Assembly (NCBI GenBank): GCA_907163345.1
Contig: CAJQUN010000445.1
Coordinates: 393,060 to 457,059 of the forward strand
Direction of reading: 5' to 3'
Source of the DNA: Haberlea rhodopensis
Lineage: Eukaryota; Streptophyta; Magnoliopsida; Lamiales; Gesneriaceae
Length of the DNA stretch: 64,000 bases
Below are positions 1 through 11,569 of the stretch, in pieces. The notes under the pieces were generated by a model that saw only the letters and a list, made by a program, of their open reading frames with translations, was not told the origin of the DNA and searched no databases. Positions within the stretch are counted from its first letter, which is position 1, and each line of letters starts with the position of its first letter. A program made the translations under genes and the position numbers.

Positions 1-933
1 AGTGGGTTTCAACACCCACATACACTAATGACTCTCATAATCCTTTAGCAATTCTACATCTAATTGCATGCAACATAGAATGAGAGGGAGAAAGGCTCAT
101 GCCTTTATATACAACCCATATACAAGTACCATCGTGCTCACATGCGAGCATCATAATCATGTGTATAACCATCATGGGTGTATATATATATATAGGTACT
201 CTATACGATACCGTGCTCCTTCAAGCCCTGGTACCACGATCCTGAGAGTACATCCAATCAACAGCTCGAGCTCATCTCCAAAGCCATCGATGTACCTGTC
301 CACCTGTCCCAACAGAGACAGCCCCCAACGGGGTGAGCATACCAATTCCACAATTTCATAATCATAATGACATAATACATAATTTACAAAATGTAAATAT
401 TGTGGAACATATGTGACACTTCCTGGATGGTATCATCCTCATCCTAGCGTACCCCTGTAATGACCCTGTTCTCAAAACAGATAAATCATCAAATCTTGAA
501 TATGCAGTTAATCATCATATTGGTTAACCCTAACCAGTTTCGAATTAACAACATTTCATAACATCTTTCTTTATCTAGCAATTATCATAATTCTAGATAT
601 CATATTGAGACTTCCTTAACTTCCGATACTAGTTAATCACTTCTCTGATTAACTACGTCTCTGTTCCTATTCATTACCAATAGGGAATAAAATACAGATA
701 TCCTAGATATCTAATCAACACCACATTTTCATTTCTTACTTCAAAGTAGCGTCATACTACTGGTGTTCGCTCCGTAGCGACCACACCCATCATTTGCTCG
801 CTTCATAGCGGCACCAAGCATTTCACCATGTGATTCAACATAACGTAACCAAGTCACGGTGCCATCTTAGTAAAGCATTTCATGTAGTATAAATCATGCA
901 TCATACTTGTAAAACATCATTTAAGCTATGCTC

Positions 934-948
934 GTACGCTAAACGTAC
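934..948 (-). other. GTACG/CGTAC hairpin in E1 LTR
   Basis: GTACG and CGTAC are separated by CTAAA. The same hairpin, with 5-6 bp stems and different loops, occurs at the equivalent place in the LTRs of E2, E3, E4, E7 and E8. The sister copy in the right E1 LTR is at 7279-7293. Confidence 0.5.
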
Positions 949-1868
949 CTTAAATCCTCGAAGTCCGAGCCAAACCTTGCTCGAGTTCCATGCCCCGAGG
1001 AATGATGTGCTAACACGATAAATAATTCACGATTATTTACGAACATGCAACCCATGCTCAAGCACACCCATAACCCTCAACATATCGTCAACACATGACA
1101 ATAAATCATTTAAAAGACCCGGGGCAGGGTACATGCAGGGAGGGGAACGAATGAGACAACAACGAAAATTGTTCAAGGATACCCTACAAATTTTCGAACC
1201 CTTATCTCACAAATCGAACCCAAATTAAACACCATAATTCATCTAAAAAGTGAATTAAACCATTAATAGCAAGAATCATCACCCTTGCAAAAAATCCCCA
1301 AAATTCGAATTCAAAGCCATAAATTCGAACACAACTAAACATCCTTATACATCTAAAACATGTAATAAACGACCCATAACAAGAATCGCCACACCCCTGC
1401 CAAAAATCACAATTTTCGAACCTTAACCCACGAAAAATGCATAAATTCGAACCAAACAAGCCTTTAAAATTCGAACCCTTAAAGTTCTTTAAATTCGAAC
1501 ATAAATCCACCAAATAAAGCAGGGAATTACATGAGAGGGACGAAAAAGAGGTAAAGAACGTTACCCAATCGAAAATCGGAAGGAAAATCGACCAAAATCG
1601 ACAAACCCTAGAATTTGGGGATCGCCGCTCTTCTGTAAAATCCGAACTCAAACCGCGATGAAACTTCGAATTGACGGAGGGGAAAGGTGCGTCTCGTCGA
1701 GACGAAGCCGGTGATAGGTCGCACGCGCCGAACGGCGGCCGGACGGCGGCGGGCGCGGCGTTTTCGTGCGCGGGGGAACTGTAGCAGGCGGGTTTCGGCG
1801 GGGAGAGAGAGAAGGAGGGAAGGTGGGGCTGAAATGCAATTTTTAATAAAAATCTCGGGTTCAACTTG

Positions 1869-1876
1869 TATTTATA
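1869..1876 (-). promoter_or_regulatory. TATA-like box of E1 LTR
   Basis: The minus strand reads CTATAAATAC here. The same box occurs in the other E1 LTR at 8213-8220. Transcription from it would run leftward through the GC-rich leader. The start site is not determined. Confidence 0.4.
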
Positions 1877-2205
1877 GCAAAATACCCCGAAATACTAATA
1901 GCCCCACAAATACATCATGATTCATTAAAAATCATCTGTTTTCAAAAATTCTCTCTCTAACTCAAAAACCCCCTACCGGTGCCCACACCAAGCACCCGAG
2001 ATCCCGAGACGCATTAAAAACCCAACTTACAGGTTTTCACCGAAATGAGAATACAATCTCAACCTCGGGATCCAACGATCCCATCTACCCAAATAAACGA
2101 GCCCAGAAGGCCCAACATCGCGATTAAACTCCAAATCGCTACGTAAAACATCTTTAGGGGTTATTAACACTCCGGGATTAACATCTCCAATCCCAGGTCA
2201 TCACA

Positions 2206-2240
2206 ATATCCCCCACTAAAAGAATTTCGTCCTCGAAATT
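2206..2240 (-). promoter_or_regulatory. E1 polypurine tract and adjacent hairpin
   Basis: On the minus strand a purine run (TAGTGGGGGATAT) abuts the LTR end and would prime plus-strand DNA synthesis. Just before it lies an inverted repeat AATTTCG-AGGA-CGAAATT (2223-2240). In coding relatives this site encodes the C-terminal FEDEI, but E1 has no coding frame leading to it, yet the hairpin is intact. Confidence 0.7.
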
Positions 2241-3474
2241 AGTACCGGTGTATCACATAACACCCAGGCTACACAACAATATGAAGCCATAACCTCGATT
2301 CTTGACCATATCAGAATCGTCTTAATAATCGCGAGGATACTTACCTCACATCAACTCTGAAACAGGGCGACTTACCCAAAACCAATATATCACCCAAGAG
2401 GCAACGTACCTCGATGCGGGTCATCCCAAAAGTCAGTCCCTCATGACTGCAAAACAACCGATATTTACGACTGTAGATCGGACAATCATCCTTCGTTCTA
2501 ATACAACCAGTAAGAATGCATCATGTATGACACCTCAACCGTGGAAACGTTGACCTCGTGTCAACCCTGAAGTGGAATAGACTTCCAAATCCATCATAAC
2601 GTCAAAAAGCGTCAGCGCAACCCACGCTAACAATCCAAAAGCAGTTAGTCAACTGAAACTGCGAGGATCCGAATCGCTCCCGATTCCATCGTAGATATCA
2701 TTCAATGACATCTCTTATCATGACTCACGATGCCTAACATACATCGTTACGAGGGAAACACTAGTATCCCACGGTGTACACACACCAAACCTGGTTTCCA
2801 CTTTCAAACCTCCTCTGTCGAAGGAGCAGTCGCATCATTGCAACTCAAATTGGGCAACTCACGGCCACAGATTCACACAAAAGATATCTCATAAGATGTC
2901 CACCTCTGGATATCCCAAGAACCACATCCTGGTCATAAACAAACAATCGAGACTCCTCAGAGTTTCAAACTTGAAAGGTCATGCAATAAACCCATTGCAT
3001 CCCAAATACATGGATTCCCAGATCGAATCAACGACGACTTGATGACTCTCTTGTTGGTACTCCAACATCATGAGCTGTCACAGACAAGTCTCACCAAGAT
3101 TAAACATAACGTATACACGTTTCAGTGAGGCATGCACAACCTCAACCTCGATGACATGGTGACTACTAGAGTCCACCACAATCCACATCGTATCACCTTA
3201 CGATTTGCCACACTTGGTTCCTACGAGCAGTATAACGGCTCTAACAAGCCCCTCTTGGTGCTGCACACACACGGCAGACAAACTAGTCGCTGCCTCTCTA
3301 GGTTCACCTCAAACCTACCAATAAGATGGACGTTTCCGCACGGCATACCATACTGTGGGAAGAAAATCAATAGAGTAGTGGGTCTTTACCCAACATTCCT
3401 CTAATGCCTATACACCCTGGACACTCCAATGTCCATGTTTCATAGCCATGCATATAGTCATTAATTCTTGACAT
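2241..3474. other. E1 interior, non-coding
   Basis: No recognisable protein domain on either strand. Parts resemble the interior of E3, for example phrases such as GAGTAGTGGGT and the stretch before AGCAGTATAA near 3230 compared with 20350, so E1 and E3 descend from related non-coding elements. The 90-codon plus-strand frame at 3132-3404 has no family resemblance that I can see. Confidence 0.6.
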
Positions 3475-3945
3475 GAATGATTAAAATCATCATCTTATAA
3501 TTATCACCATCTTATAACATCTTCATCATATGAGTATCATCATTTCATAAATATCATCATCTTATAACATCATCATCACATAAGCATCGTCATCTTATAG
3601 CATCATCATCTTATACATCATCATCTTATAAGCATCGTCATCTTATAGCATCATCATCTTATAGCATCATCATCTTATACATCATCATCATATAAGCATC
3701 ATCATCTTATACATCATCTTATACATCATCATCTTATACATCATCATCATATAAGCATCATCATCTTATACATCATCATCATATAACATCATCATCTTAT
3801 AAGCATCGTCATCTTATACATCATCATCATATAAGCATCATCATCTTATAGCATCATCATCTTATACATCATCATCTTATACATCATCATCATATAAGCA
3901 TCATCATCTTATACATCATCATCTTATAGCTATAACAGTAAATGT
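3475..3945. repeat. CATCATCTTATA short tandem repeat tract
   Basis: Irregular tandem array of 15-17 bp units built from CATCATCATCTTATA with AGCATCGT variants. On the transcribed strand the recurring word is TAAGATG, which is also the loop of the hairpin minisatellite that follows at 4015. Confidence 0.85.
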
Positions 3946-4014
3946 ACGAAATCATAGCTGAGTAAGCTTGCTGGTTATTCATTAACTTCTTTTCATTTTC
4001 CCTGGTTCATATTC

Positions 4015-5215
4015 ATGCACATGGGCATCTTACCATGTGGCATCTTACCACATAATAACATCGTATGGCCTCTTACCATATGGGCATCTTACCCCGTGGC
4101 GTCTTACCACATAATAACATCGTATGGCCTCTTACCATATGGGCATCTTACCATGTGGCGTCTTACCACATAATAACATCGTATGGCCTCTTACCATATG
4201 GGCATCTTACCCCGTGGTGTCTTACCACATAATAACATTGTATGGCCTCTTACCATATGGGCATCTTACCCTGTGGCGTCTTACCACATAATAACATTGT
4301 ATGGCCTCTTACCATATGGGCATCTTACCCTGTGGCGTCTTACCACATAATAACATCGTATGGTCTCTTACCATATGGGCATCTTACCCCGTGGCGTCTT
4401 ACCACATAATAACATTGTATGGCCTCTTACCATATGGGCATCTTACCCTGTGGCGTCTTACCACATAATAACATCGTATGGTCTCTTACCATATGGGCAT
4501 CTTACCCTGTGGCGTCTTACCACATAATAACATTGTATGGTCTCTTACCATATGGGCATCTTACCCTGTGGCGTCTTACCACATAATAACATTGTATGGC
4601 CTCTTACCATATGGGCATCTTACCCTGTGGCGTCTTACCACATAATAACATCGTATGGTCTCTTACCATATGGGCATCTTACCCTGTGGCGTCTTACCAC
4701 ATAATAACATCGTATGGTCTCTTACCATATGGGCATCTTACCCTGTGGCGTCTTACCACATAATAACATTGTATGGTCTCTTACCATATGGGCATCTTAC
4801 CCTGTGGCGTCTTACCACATAATAACATTGTATGGCCTCTTACCATATGGGCATCTTACCCTGTGGCGTCTTACCACATAATAACATCGTATGGTCTCTT
4901 ACCATATGGGCATCTTACCCTGTGGCGTCTTACCACATAATAACATTGTATGGTCTCTTACCATATGGGCATCTTACCATGTGGCGTCTTACCACATAAT
5001 AACATTGTATGGTCTCTTACCATATGGGCATCTTACCCTGTGGCGTCTTACCACATAATAACATTGTATGGTCTCTTACCATATGGGCATCTTACCCTGT
5101 GGCGTCTTACCACATAATAACATTGTATGGTCTCTTACCATATGGGCATCTTACCCTGTGGCGTCTTACCACATAATAACATTGTATGGCCTCTTACCAT
5201 ATGGGCATCTTACCC
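4015..5215. repeat. 59-bp hairpin minisatellite, about 20 copies
   Basis: GGGCATCTTACC recurs at a strict 59-bp period from 4023 to 5203 with no length change. Each unit has three short inverted repeats around a common 7-base loop: TATGG/CCATA, TGTGG/CCACA and GGG/CCC. Seen on the transcribed strand the loops are TAAGAGG, TAAGACG and TAAGATG. Units differ mainly by C/T changes outside the stems. The translated frames through the array are repeat artefacts. Confidence 0.9.
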
Positions 5216-5520
5216 TGTTATATGGCATTTTACCATAATATAATCATCGTGTGGCATCTTACCACATGGGCATCTTACCCAATCATATGGCGTCTTACCA
5301 TATCATAAACACTGTGTGGCATCTTACCACAGTGGCATCTTACCCAATCATATGGCGTCTTGCCATATCATAAACATTGTGTGGCATCTTACCACAGGGG
5401 CATCTTACCCACTCTCATATACGTCATCATAAACATCATCATGATCATCATCATCGTAAACATCATCGTAAACATCATCATAAACAACATTATAATCATC
5501 ATCATAAATACTCATGCAAT
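5216..5520. repeat. Degenerate end of the minisatellite plus CATCAT tract
   Basis: Diverged units keep the hairpin plan, for example ATATGG/CCATAT and TGTGG/CCACA around CGTCTTA or CATCTTA, then give way to a CATCATAAACATCATCG tract. Confidence 0.75.
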
Positions 5521-5564
5521 TAATGCAAGGTCATAGTTTAGGAATATGTTACCGTTTGATGCTC

Positions 5565-5581
5565 GTACGTTTCTTACGTAC
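5565..5581 (-). other. GTACGT/ACGTAC hairpin in the E4-like segment of E1
   Basis: A 6-bp stem with loop TTCTT, at the position where the E4 LTR has the same stem with loop CTCTT. Confidence 0.5.
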
Positions 5582-5595
5582 CTTCCTTGCTTGAG

Positions 5596-5953
5596 CATTA
5601 CATGAACAAACGCATTAGTATATTCAATAATAATTGAGACCATACCGAAGTATTCCACTGTCGGTTGTCTACCCAGTCTGTCCTCAGACAATACATCATA
5701 TCCTTCTTTTCCCTGATTTTCTTCCAAAATCAGGTTCCTTGGCACGTAGCATATAGAGTGTTAGACATCGCTATTAATGCCGTCCTATCGTGTTCCACAC
5801 GATTCCTGCAACCACAATGGTTAGCAATACTACTTTTCATATCATTTAAGCACATAAACAATTAGTCATGTCATATAACATTAATGCCATCATGCATAAA
5901 TATGTACTATCAATAACTTCCTAGGCCCTCAACAGCCCCAATGAGCAACCACT
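5596..5953. other. E1 interior next to primer-binding site, non-coding
   Basis: I see no domain or repeat here. The stretch ends in the primer-binding site of E1. Confidence 0.5.
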
Positions 5954-5965
5954 GCTCTGATACCA
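5954..5965 (-). promoter_or_regulatory. E1 primer-binding site
   Basis: The minus strand reads TGGTATCAGAGC, complementary to the 3' end of plant initiator Met-tRNA. It lies 4 bases from the LTR end, a spacing also seen in E4, E7 and E8. Confidence 0.85.
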
Positions 5966-5969
5966 CTAA

Positions 5970-8549
5970 TGTAAGGACCCCAAATACTTAACCCTTGATT
6001 AGTGTATTAATCATTTTGTGTGGCACATACTTTCCATAAAATCATTCGGGAACTCCGATGGTAATATACCATTGAATGGCAATTACAAAGTTTTCTTTAA
6101 CATACCATGTGGAAAGTTTACCATCCTAACAACAAGAGACTCATAGAGTTCGCCCATTACACCACTTTTTACATTGTGGACTTTTATAAAAATTTGGGCA
6201 GAGTCTCCCCATAAATAGAGCTATCCCGAAATAAAAGTACAGCACACAACATAATTCCCGGCCAGGGAAAACATAATACTCATCAGAATACAGCAATATC
6301 AAGTAAATTCCCAGCCAGGGAAGACACCACACATATGGCAACAAAAGTGGGTTTCAACACCCACATACACTAATGACTCTCATAATCCTTTAGCAATTCT
6401 ACATCTAATTGCATGCAACATAGAATGAGAGGGAGAAAGGCTCATGCCTTTATATACAACCCATATACAAGTACCATCGTGCTCACATGCGAGCATCATA
6501 ATCATGTGTATAACCATCATGGGTGTATATATATATATAGGTACTCTATACGATACCGTGCTCCTTCAAGCCCTGGTACCACGATCCTGGGAGTACATCC
6601 AATCAACAGCTCGAGCTCATCTCCAAAGCCATCGATGTACCTGTCCACCTGTCCCAACAGAGACAGCCCCCAACGGGGTGAGCATACCAATTCCACAATT
6701 TCATAATCATAATGACATAATACATAATTTACAAAATGTAAATATTGTGGAACATATGTGACACTTCCTGGATGGTATCATCCTCATCCTAGCGTACCCC
6801 TGTAATGACCCTGTTCTCAAAACAGATAAATCATCAAATCTTGAATATGCAGTTAATCATCATATTGGTTAACCCTAACCAGTTTCGAATTAACAACATT
6901 TCATAACATCTTTCTTTATCTAGCAATTATCATAATTCTAGATATCATATTGAGACTTCCTTAACTTCCGATACTAGTTAATCACTTCTCTGATTAACTA
7001 CGTCTCTGTTCCTATTCATTACCAATAGGGAATAAAATACAGATATCCTAGATATCTAATCAACACCACATTTTCATTTCTTACTTCAAAGTAGCGTCAT
7101 ACTACTGGTGTTCGCTCCGTAGCGACCACACCCATCATTTGCTCGCTTCATAGCGGCACCAAGCATTTCACCATGTGATTCAACATAACGTAACCAAGTC
7201 ACGGTGCCATCTTAGTAAAGCATTTCATGTAGTATAAATCATGCATCATACTTGTAAAACATCATTTAAGCTATGCTCGTACGCTAAACGTACCTTAAAT
7301 CCTCGAAGTCCGAGCCAAACCTTGCTCGAGTTCCATGCCCCGAGGAATGATGTGCTAACACGATAAATAATTCACGATTATTTACGAACATGCAACCCAT
7401 GCTCAAGCACACCCATAACCCTCAACATATCGTCAACACACGACAATAAATCATTTAAAAGACCCGGGGCAGGGTACATGCAGGGAGGGGAACGAATGAG
7501 ACAACAACGAAAATTGTTCAAGGATACCCTACAAATTTTCGAACCCTTATCTCACAAATCGAACCCAAATTAAACACCATAATTCATCTAAAAAGTGAAT
7601 TAAACCATTAATAGCAAGAATCATCACCCTTGCCAAAAATCCCCAAAATTCAAATTCAAAGCCATAAATTCGAACACAATTAAACATCCTTATACATCTA
7701 AAACATGTAATAAACGACCCATAACAAGAATCGCCACACCCCTGCCAAAAATCACAATTTTCGAACCTTAACCCACGAAAAATGCATAAATTCGAACCAA
7801 ACAAGCCTTTAAAATTCGAACCCTTAAAGTTCTTTAAATTCGAACATAAATCCACCAAATAAAGCAGGGAATTACATGAGAGGGACGAAAAAGAGGTAAA
7901 GAACGTTACCCAATCGAAAATCGGAAGGAAAATCGACCAAAATCGACAAACCCTAGAATTTGGGGATCGCCGCTCTTCTGTAAAATCCGAACTCAAACCG
8001 CGATGAAACTTCGAATTGACGGAGGGGAAAGGTGCGTCTCGTCGAGACGAAGCCGGTGATAGGTCGCACGCGCCGAACGGCGGCCGGACGGCGGCGGGTG
8101 CGGCGTTTCGTGCGCGGGGGAACTGTAGCAGGCGGGTTTCGGCGGGGAGAGAGAGAAGGAGGGAAGGTGGGGCTGAAATGCAATTTTTAATAAAAATCTC
8201 GGGTTCAACTTGTATTTATAGCAAAATACCCCGAAATACTAATAGCCCCACAAATACATCATGATTCATTAAAAATCATCTGTTTTCAAAAATTCTCTCT
8301 CTAACTCAAAAACCCCCTACCGGTGCCCACACCAAGCACCCGAGATCCCGAGACGCATTAAAAACCCAACTTACAGGTTTTCACCGAAATGAGAATACAA
8401 TCTCAACCTCGGGATCCAACGATCCCAACTACCCAAATAAACGAGCCCAGAAGGCCCAACATCGCGATTAAACTCCAAATCGCTACGTAAAACATCTTTA
8501 GGGGTTATTAACACTCCGGGATTAACATCTCCAATCCCAGGTCATCACA
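5970..8549 (-). repeat. E1 5' LTR (complete)
   Basis: A 2580-bp LTR, TGTAAGGACC to TCATCACA in plus-strand coordinates. It has the same contents as the left copy, plus the 376 bp missing there. The 220-codon frame of the left LTR is split here by an indel near 8107, which argues against coding. Confidence 0.9.
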
Positions 8550-9984
8550 TATTTCTTCTTATTTTGCATGATTTAGTGTTGGTATTCGAGCAGAATTACG
8601 TCTTTTGTTGTTGTTTTGGTTGTTTTGCAGGAATCCAGGTAATTATATGTTTTGTGGACTAAAAGGGTGCAAATGACGGAAAGAACGGATGAATTGAAGC
8701 CAAAAATCTACACTTTCAATCATGGCAACAGGCGTAAAGACGCCTACTTTGAGGCGTAACTACGCCTAGCTTACGGCATTTGAGCTTTTAAATGATTTTA
8801 TTAGGCGTAAAGACGCCCCAATCAGGCGTAGCTACGCCTAACCCACGGCTTTGAGATTTTGTTCAGGCGTAACTACGCCTGTTTTCAGGCGTAATTATGC
8901 CTATCACGCGGGAAGCCAGATTTTGTGCCACGTCGACAGGCGTAACTACGCCACTTCGGAGGCGTAATTACGCCTATGGAATTTTGGTAATTTTGGAGAC
9001 CTTCCTTATCTGATGCACACGGGAGTTTAAAGGAAGGAAAAAGGATTTTCGAAGGGGATGGGATTATTATTCAGATTAATTAAGACCTAGACATATTCTT
9101 GGAGAGAAGGAGGCTAGGGTTGAAGAACGGAGAAGAATAACGACGACGGCTCGGAGCAAAAAGGAGAGAATTCATTACGAGACGGCGGCGTTCATCGGAG
9201 ATCGAAGAATAGCGTCCAATTCGTTTTGTATCTCTAAACTTTTAGCAATTTTTATGGGTTATTTAAACATGTCTATGTGTTTAAATACTTCTAGCATGAG
9301 CTAATTTTATTTTCTAGGAGACGATGTAGCTTGTTTTGAAACTACGCTTATTATGAATTGATTGAAGTTTATTTGGATTTCCGTATGGTATTTATGTTTT
9401 CCTGTTCCTAATGCTTTTAATCTACTGGCCATGGATTGAATGATTCTATATTCGTGATCTATCACTCGGGAGAGGGGGTTGTGAATAGGAAAGAAGGAAT
9501 TCGTATCGTGGTAGTTATATTATTCGGAAGGCCTATAACTCCATAGAAGTCGTCAAAGGAATTACTGCGCTTTTACAATTGTTTGATAATTAATCTTAGA
9601 TAGGGATATCAAGATTAATGTTAGATAATTAATTCTGCTTAACACCCGGGAGGGGGAGTAGAAACAAATAAGAATTCTCGGCTATTAAACTAGGAAATCC
9701 ATAAAATGGAAATCAAGGAATGATAAGTGTAGTGGATGAACAAGTGAAATCGTACTCCTAGATTCGTTTCCAACTGATTTCTTTTCAACTCAGTATTTGA
9801 TCATCGTTAGTTAATTAATTTTTATTATTCGCATAAAACTCAACTATTCGATTCTCTAAATAAAGCAAAGATTATTTTAATTCAGTACTTAGATTTAACT
9901 ATTTAATCAATCTCTGTGGGTTCGACATCTTTCTATACTAAAACTTGACTACCGTGCGCTTGCGGTAAGGGATTTTTCGCATCA
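8550..9984 (+). repeat. Tat/Athila-like solo LTR 1 (5' end cut off by E1)
   Basis: It matches the solo LTR at 13240-14691 from about its 25th base to the end. It shares the TTTTGCAGGAATCC block and the terminal ACTAAAACTTGAC, CTTGCGGT and GCATCA words. The first ~24 bases should lie left of E1, outside the window. It ends against a copia remnant. The Tat/Athila assignment is from remembered LTR-end style and is tentative. Confidence 0.65.
8730..8975. repeat. Array of eight AGGCGTA..TACGCCT palindromes
   Basis: Sixteen-base palindromes start at 8730, 8752, 8803, 8824, 8865, 8887, 8938 and 8960. They form four pairs (start spacing 22, 21, 22, 22) with gaps of 51, 41 and 51. The typical unit is AGGCGTAACTACGCCT, and a few carry one to three changes. 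Sequence between units is not repeated. The geometry is close to that of the CGATCGATCG arrays in the gypsy LTRs of this window. Confidence 0.85.
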
Positions 9985-10450
9985 GTATTCAATGGAACTA
10001 CAAAGAATTGGTTTGTAGTATGGAAAAGACCATGTGGAAGATGGCGATGGATGAAGAAATACAATCACTTCATCATAACTTTTGGAAGATGGTTCCACTT
10101 CCTATCGGAAAGAAAAAGACTGCTCTGATAGGCGAGGCGTTGGTCAATCGTCTAATTGGATACATCGATTTAGATTATGCTAGTGATCCTTGAAAGCGTC
10201 AATCAACTACTAGTCATGTGCTAATCATGTCAGGAGTACTAGTGAGTTGGAGATCTATGCTACAATCCATAACTGATTCGCCTACTACATAGACAAAATA
10301 TATGACGATCACAGAAGGCATGTGGTTGCATAATTTGGTGAAAGACTTGGGTATAAGGCAGGAAATTTAGAGATTTTCTATGACAGTCAAAGTGACATAT
10401 GTCTGGCAAATAACCAAGTTCATAAGAAAAATATTGAGATGTTCTGCGGT
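9985..10450 (+). pseudogene. Ty1/copia polyprotein remnant (RT start fused to RNase H)
   Basis: The frame from 10008 shows MAMDEEIQSL and WKMVPLP, typical of the N-terminal copia RT, then jumps straight to GYIDLDYASDP. After a stop come RQSTTSHV, a SWRSMLQS-like stretch and a decayed YDSQSDICLANNQ, all typical of copia RNase H. The catalytic palm of RT is deleted. At least two in-frame stops follow. Its right side is cut by E2 at 10451. This is the oldest recognisable layer on the left side of the window. Confidence 0.85.
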
Positions 10451-10974
10451 TGTAAGGACCCTAGTTCCTTAAGTGCGGATTAAAGGCGTAAATAGAACTA
10501 ACATACATCTATATAGTATGAAGTTCGTGTTGATGCCTTGAGCTGTTAAGATTACATTGCCAAAATAAAGTTCCAAAAGGGATTAATTACATTCCCAACC
10601 AATTGAATGTTAATTATATAGCTTTACACTACTCCTAGAGTAGAGACTATACAAAAGAATCAAGCCTGCTATACCAAAAGCACTCCTCACAAGCTCACCG
10701 CATCAACCCGCCTTAGCCCACCCGCCCAAAAGTACCTACAGGAAACAACCCCAAAACCATGATCATAACAAACCATATTCACAATAATATGATTGTAATT
10801 TAGAAATGCATAAACCGTAAATACGAATTACTTCCTGTATTTAATACATTTAATGCTCCCTTTGGTTGTTCCTGTATCACAATCAATCCAATAGATTATA
10901 ACACCAATATGTATGTCATGACATGCATCCGTTCCGTATATACCGTGTTCAATTCCAAGTCTTATTATATCAGT

Positions 10975-11165
10975 GGCATAATACCCATCGCGTTAACATG
11001 ACAGTGGAAATACCCCTCGCTTAGACAATACCAGTGGCACTAATATCCATCGCTATAATATGACAGCGGTCGTGTTCTTCGCTTCATATTAGCGGCAAAT
11101 ATTATCTCATCGCTACGGTATGACAGCGGCAAGTATTCACATCGCTACGCCACTGGCGGCAAGTA
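10975..11165. repeat. CGCT/AGCGG hairpin cassette in E2 LTR
   Basis: Repeated AGCGG and TCGCT words form small inverted repeats, for example TAGCG/CGCTA around about 16 bases near 11092-11117 and AGCG/CGCT elsewhere. It occupies the LTR position that E4 fills with its TAAGATG-loop minisatellite. Confidence 0.6.
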
Positions 11166-11228
11166 TTCTTCATCACTGTAATATAATCTCGACTTACAAT
11201 TACATGCACCAATGCATCCAATGTACTA

Positions 11229-11352
11229 ATGCAACCATAATGCATAACCAAGACCATGTATGCAACCACAATGCATAACCAAGACCATGTATGCAACCAT
11301 AATGCATAATTAAATCCATGTATGCAACCAAAATGCATAACCAAGTCCAATG
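11229..11352. repeat. 31-bp tandem repeat, four copies
   Basis: ATGCAACC recurs at 11229, 11260, 11291 and 11322, with AATGCATAACCAAG inside the unit. A related ATGCATCCACAATGC tract stands at the same place in the E8 LTRs. Confidence 0.85.
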
Positions 11353-11569
11353 CGTAAAATACGTTTTACCGTCCGATGCCTATACGTCTCACTACGTACC
11401 TTTCTTCCAAAAGTGGAGATGTCGTGGGACTTTATCTCCTTTGTTGTTTGGCTACCTGGGATGGTTCTACACAATCATACAAACCAATATTAGAAGCCAA
11501 TTTATGAACCAATACCAAAAATTCCATTAAAATAGCCAAAAATCCAAAACACCACATTTTTAAGACTCG

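Larger units (their letters stand above)
1..2205 (-). repeat. E1 3' LTR (truncated by window start)
   Basis: Base 1 corresponds to base 6346 of the other LTR, so about 376 bp are missing on the left. It ends in TCATCACA next to the polypurine tract. It holds a TATA-like box on the minus strand (1869-1876), a GC-rich leader stretch (about 1690-1800), a GTACG/CGTAC hairpin (934-948), and small CGCT/AGCG hairpins with 4-base loops (about 768-805). The 220-codon minus-strand reading frame at 1202-1864 is broken in the sister LTR and is not called a gene. Confidence 0.85.
3932..5595 (-). repeat. Segment resembling the LTR of E4, inside the E1 interior
   Basis: The bases before the minisatellite (CTGGTTATTCATTAACTTC, then TTCATATTCATGCA) and after it (TTACCGTTTGATGC, then a GTACGT/ACGTAC hairpin at 5565-5581) match the same order in the E4 LTR at about 20690-21320. 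The E1 interior has therefore captured, or been interrupted by, a piece of an E4-type LTR together with its array. The exact ends of the segment are uncertain. Confidence 0.6.
1..8549 (-). mobile_element. E1: non-autonomous Ty3/gypsy LTR retrotransposon
   Basis: Two nearly identical LTRs (1-2205, cut by the window edge, and 5970-8549) flank a 3.76 kb interior. The primer-binding site lies at 5954-5965 and the polypurine tract at 2206-2221, which fixes the element on the minus strand. No Gag, protease, RT or integrase motif is visible in the interior, so the element would have to be mobilised by proteins of another element. By eye I count about eight differences between the 2.2 kb LTR stretches, indicating a recent insertion. 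It interrupts a Tat-like LTR whose remainder begins at 8550; the matching left flank lies outside the window. Confidence 0.85.

Noticed and set aside
1202..1864. 220-codon frame in the E1 LTR
   Set aside because: Interrupted by an indel in the sister LTR and without any recognisable domain.
4015..5215. CRISPR-like or centromeric satellite array
   Set aside because: Units are contiguous without unique spacers, the array is confined to the retroelement interior, and the same unit sits in the E4 LTR.
8549..8560. E1 right border as part of one larger element with the Tat-like LTR
   Set aside because: Comparison with the solo LTR at 13240 shows that the sequence from 8550 is the continuation of an interrupted LTR.
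10008..10193. Small host gene
   Set aside because: It contains copia RT and RNase H motifs fused by deletion.
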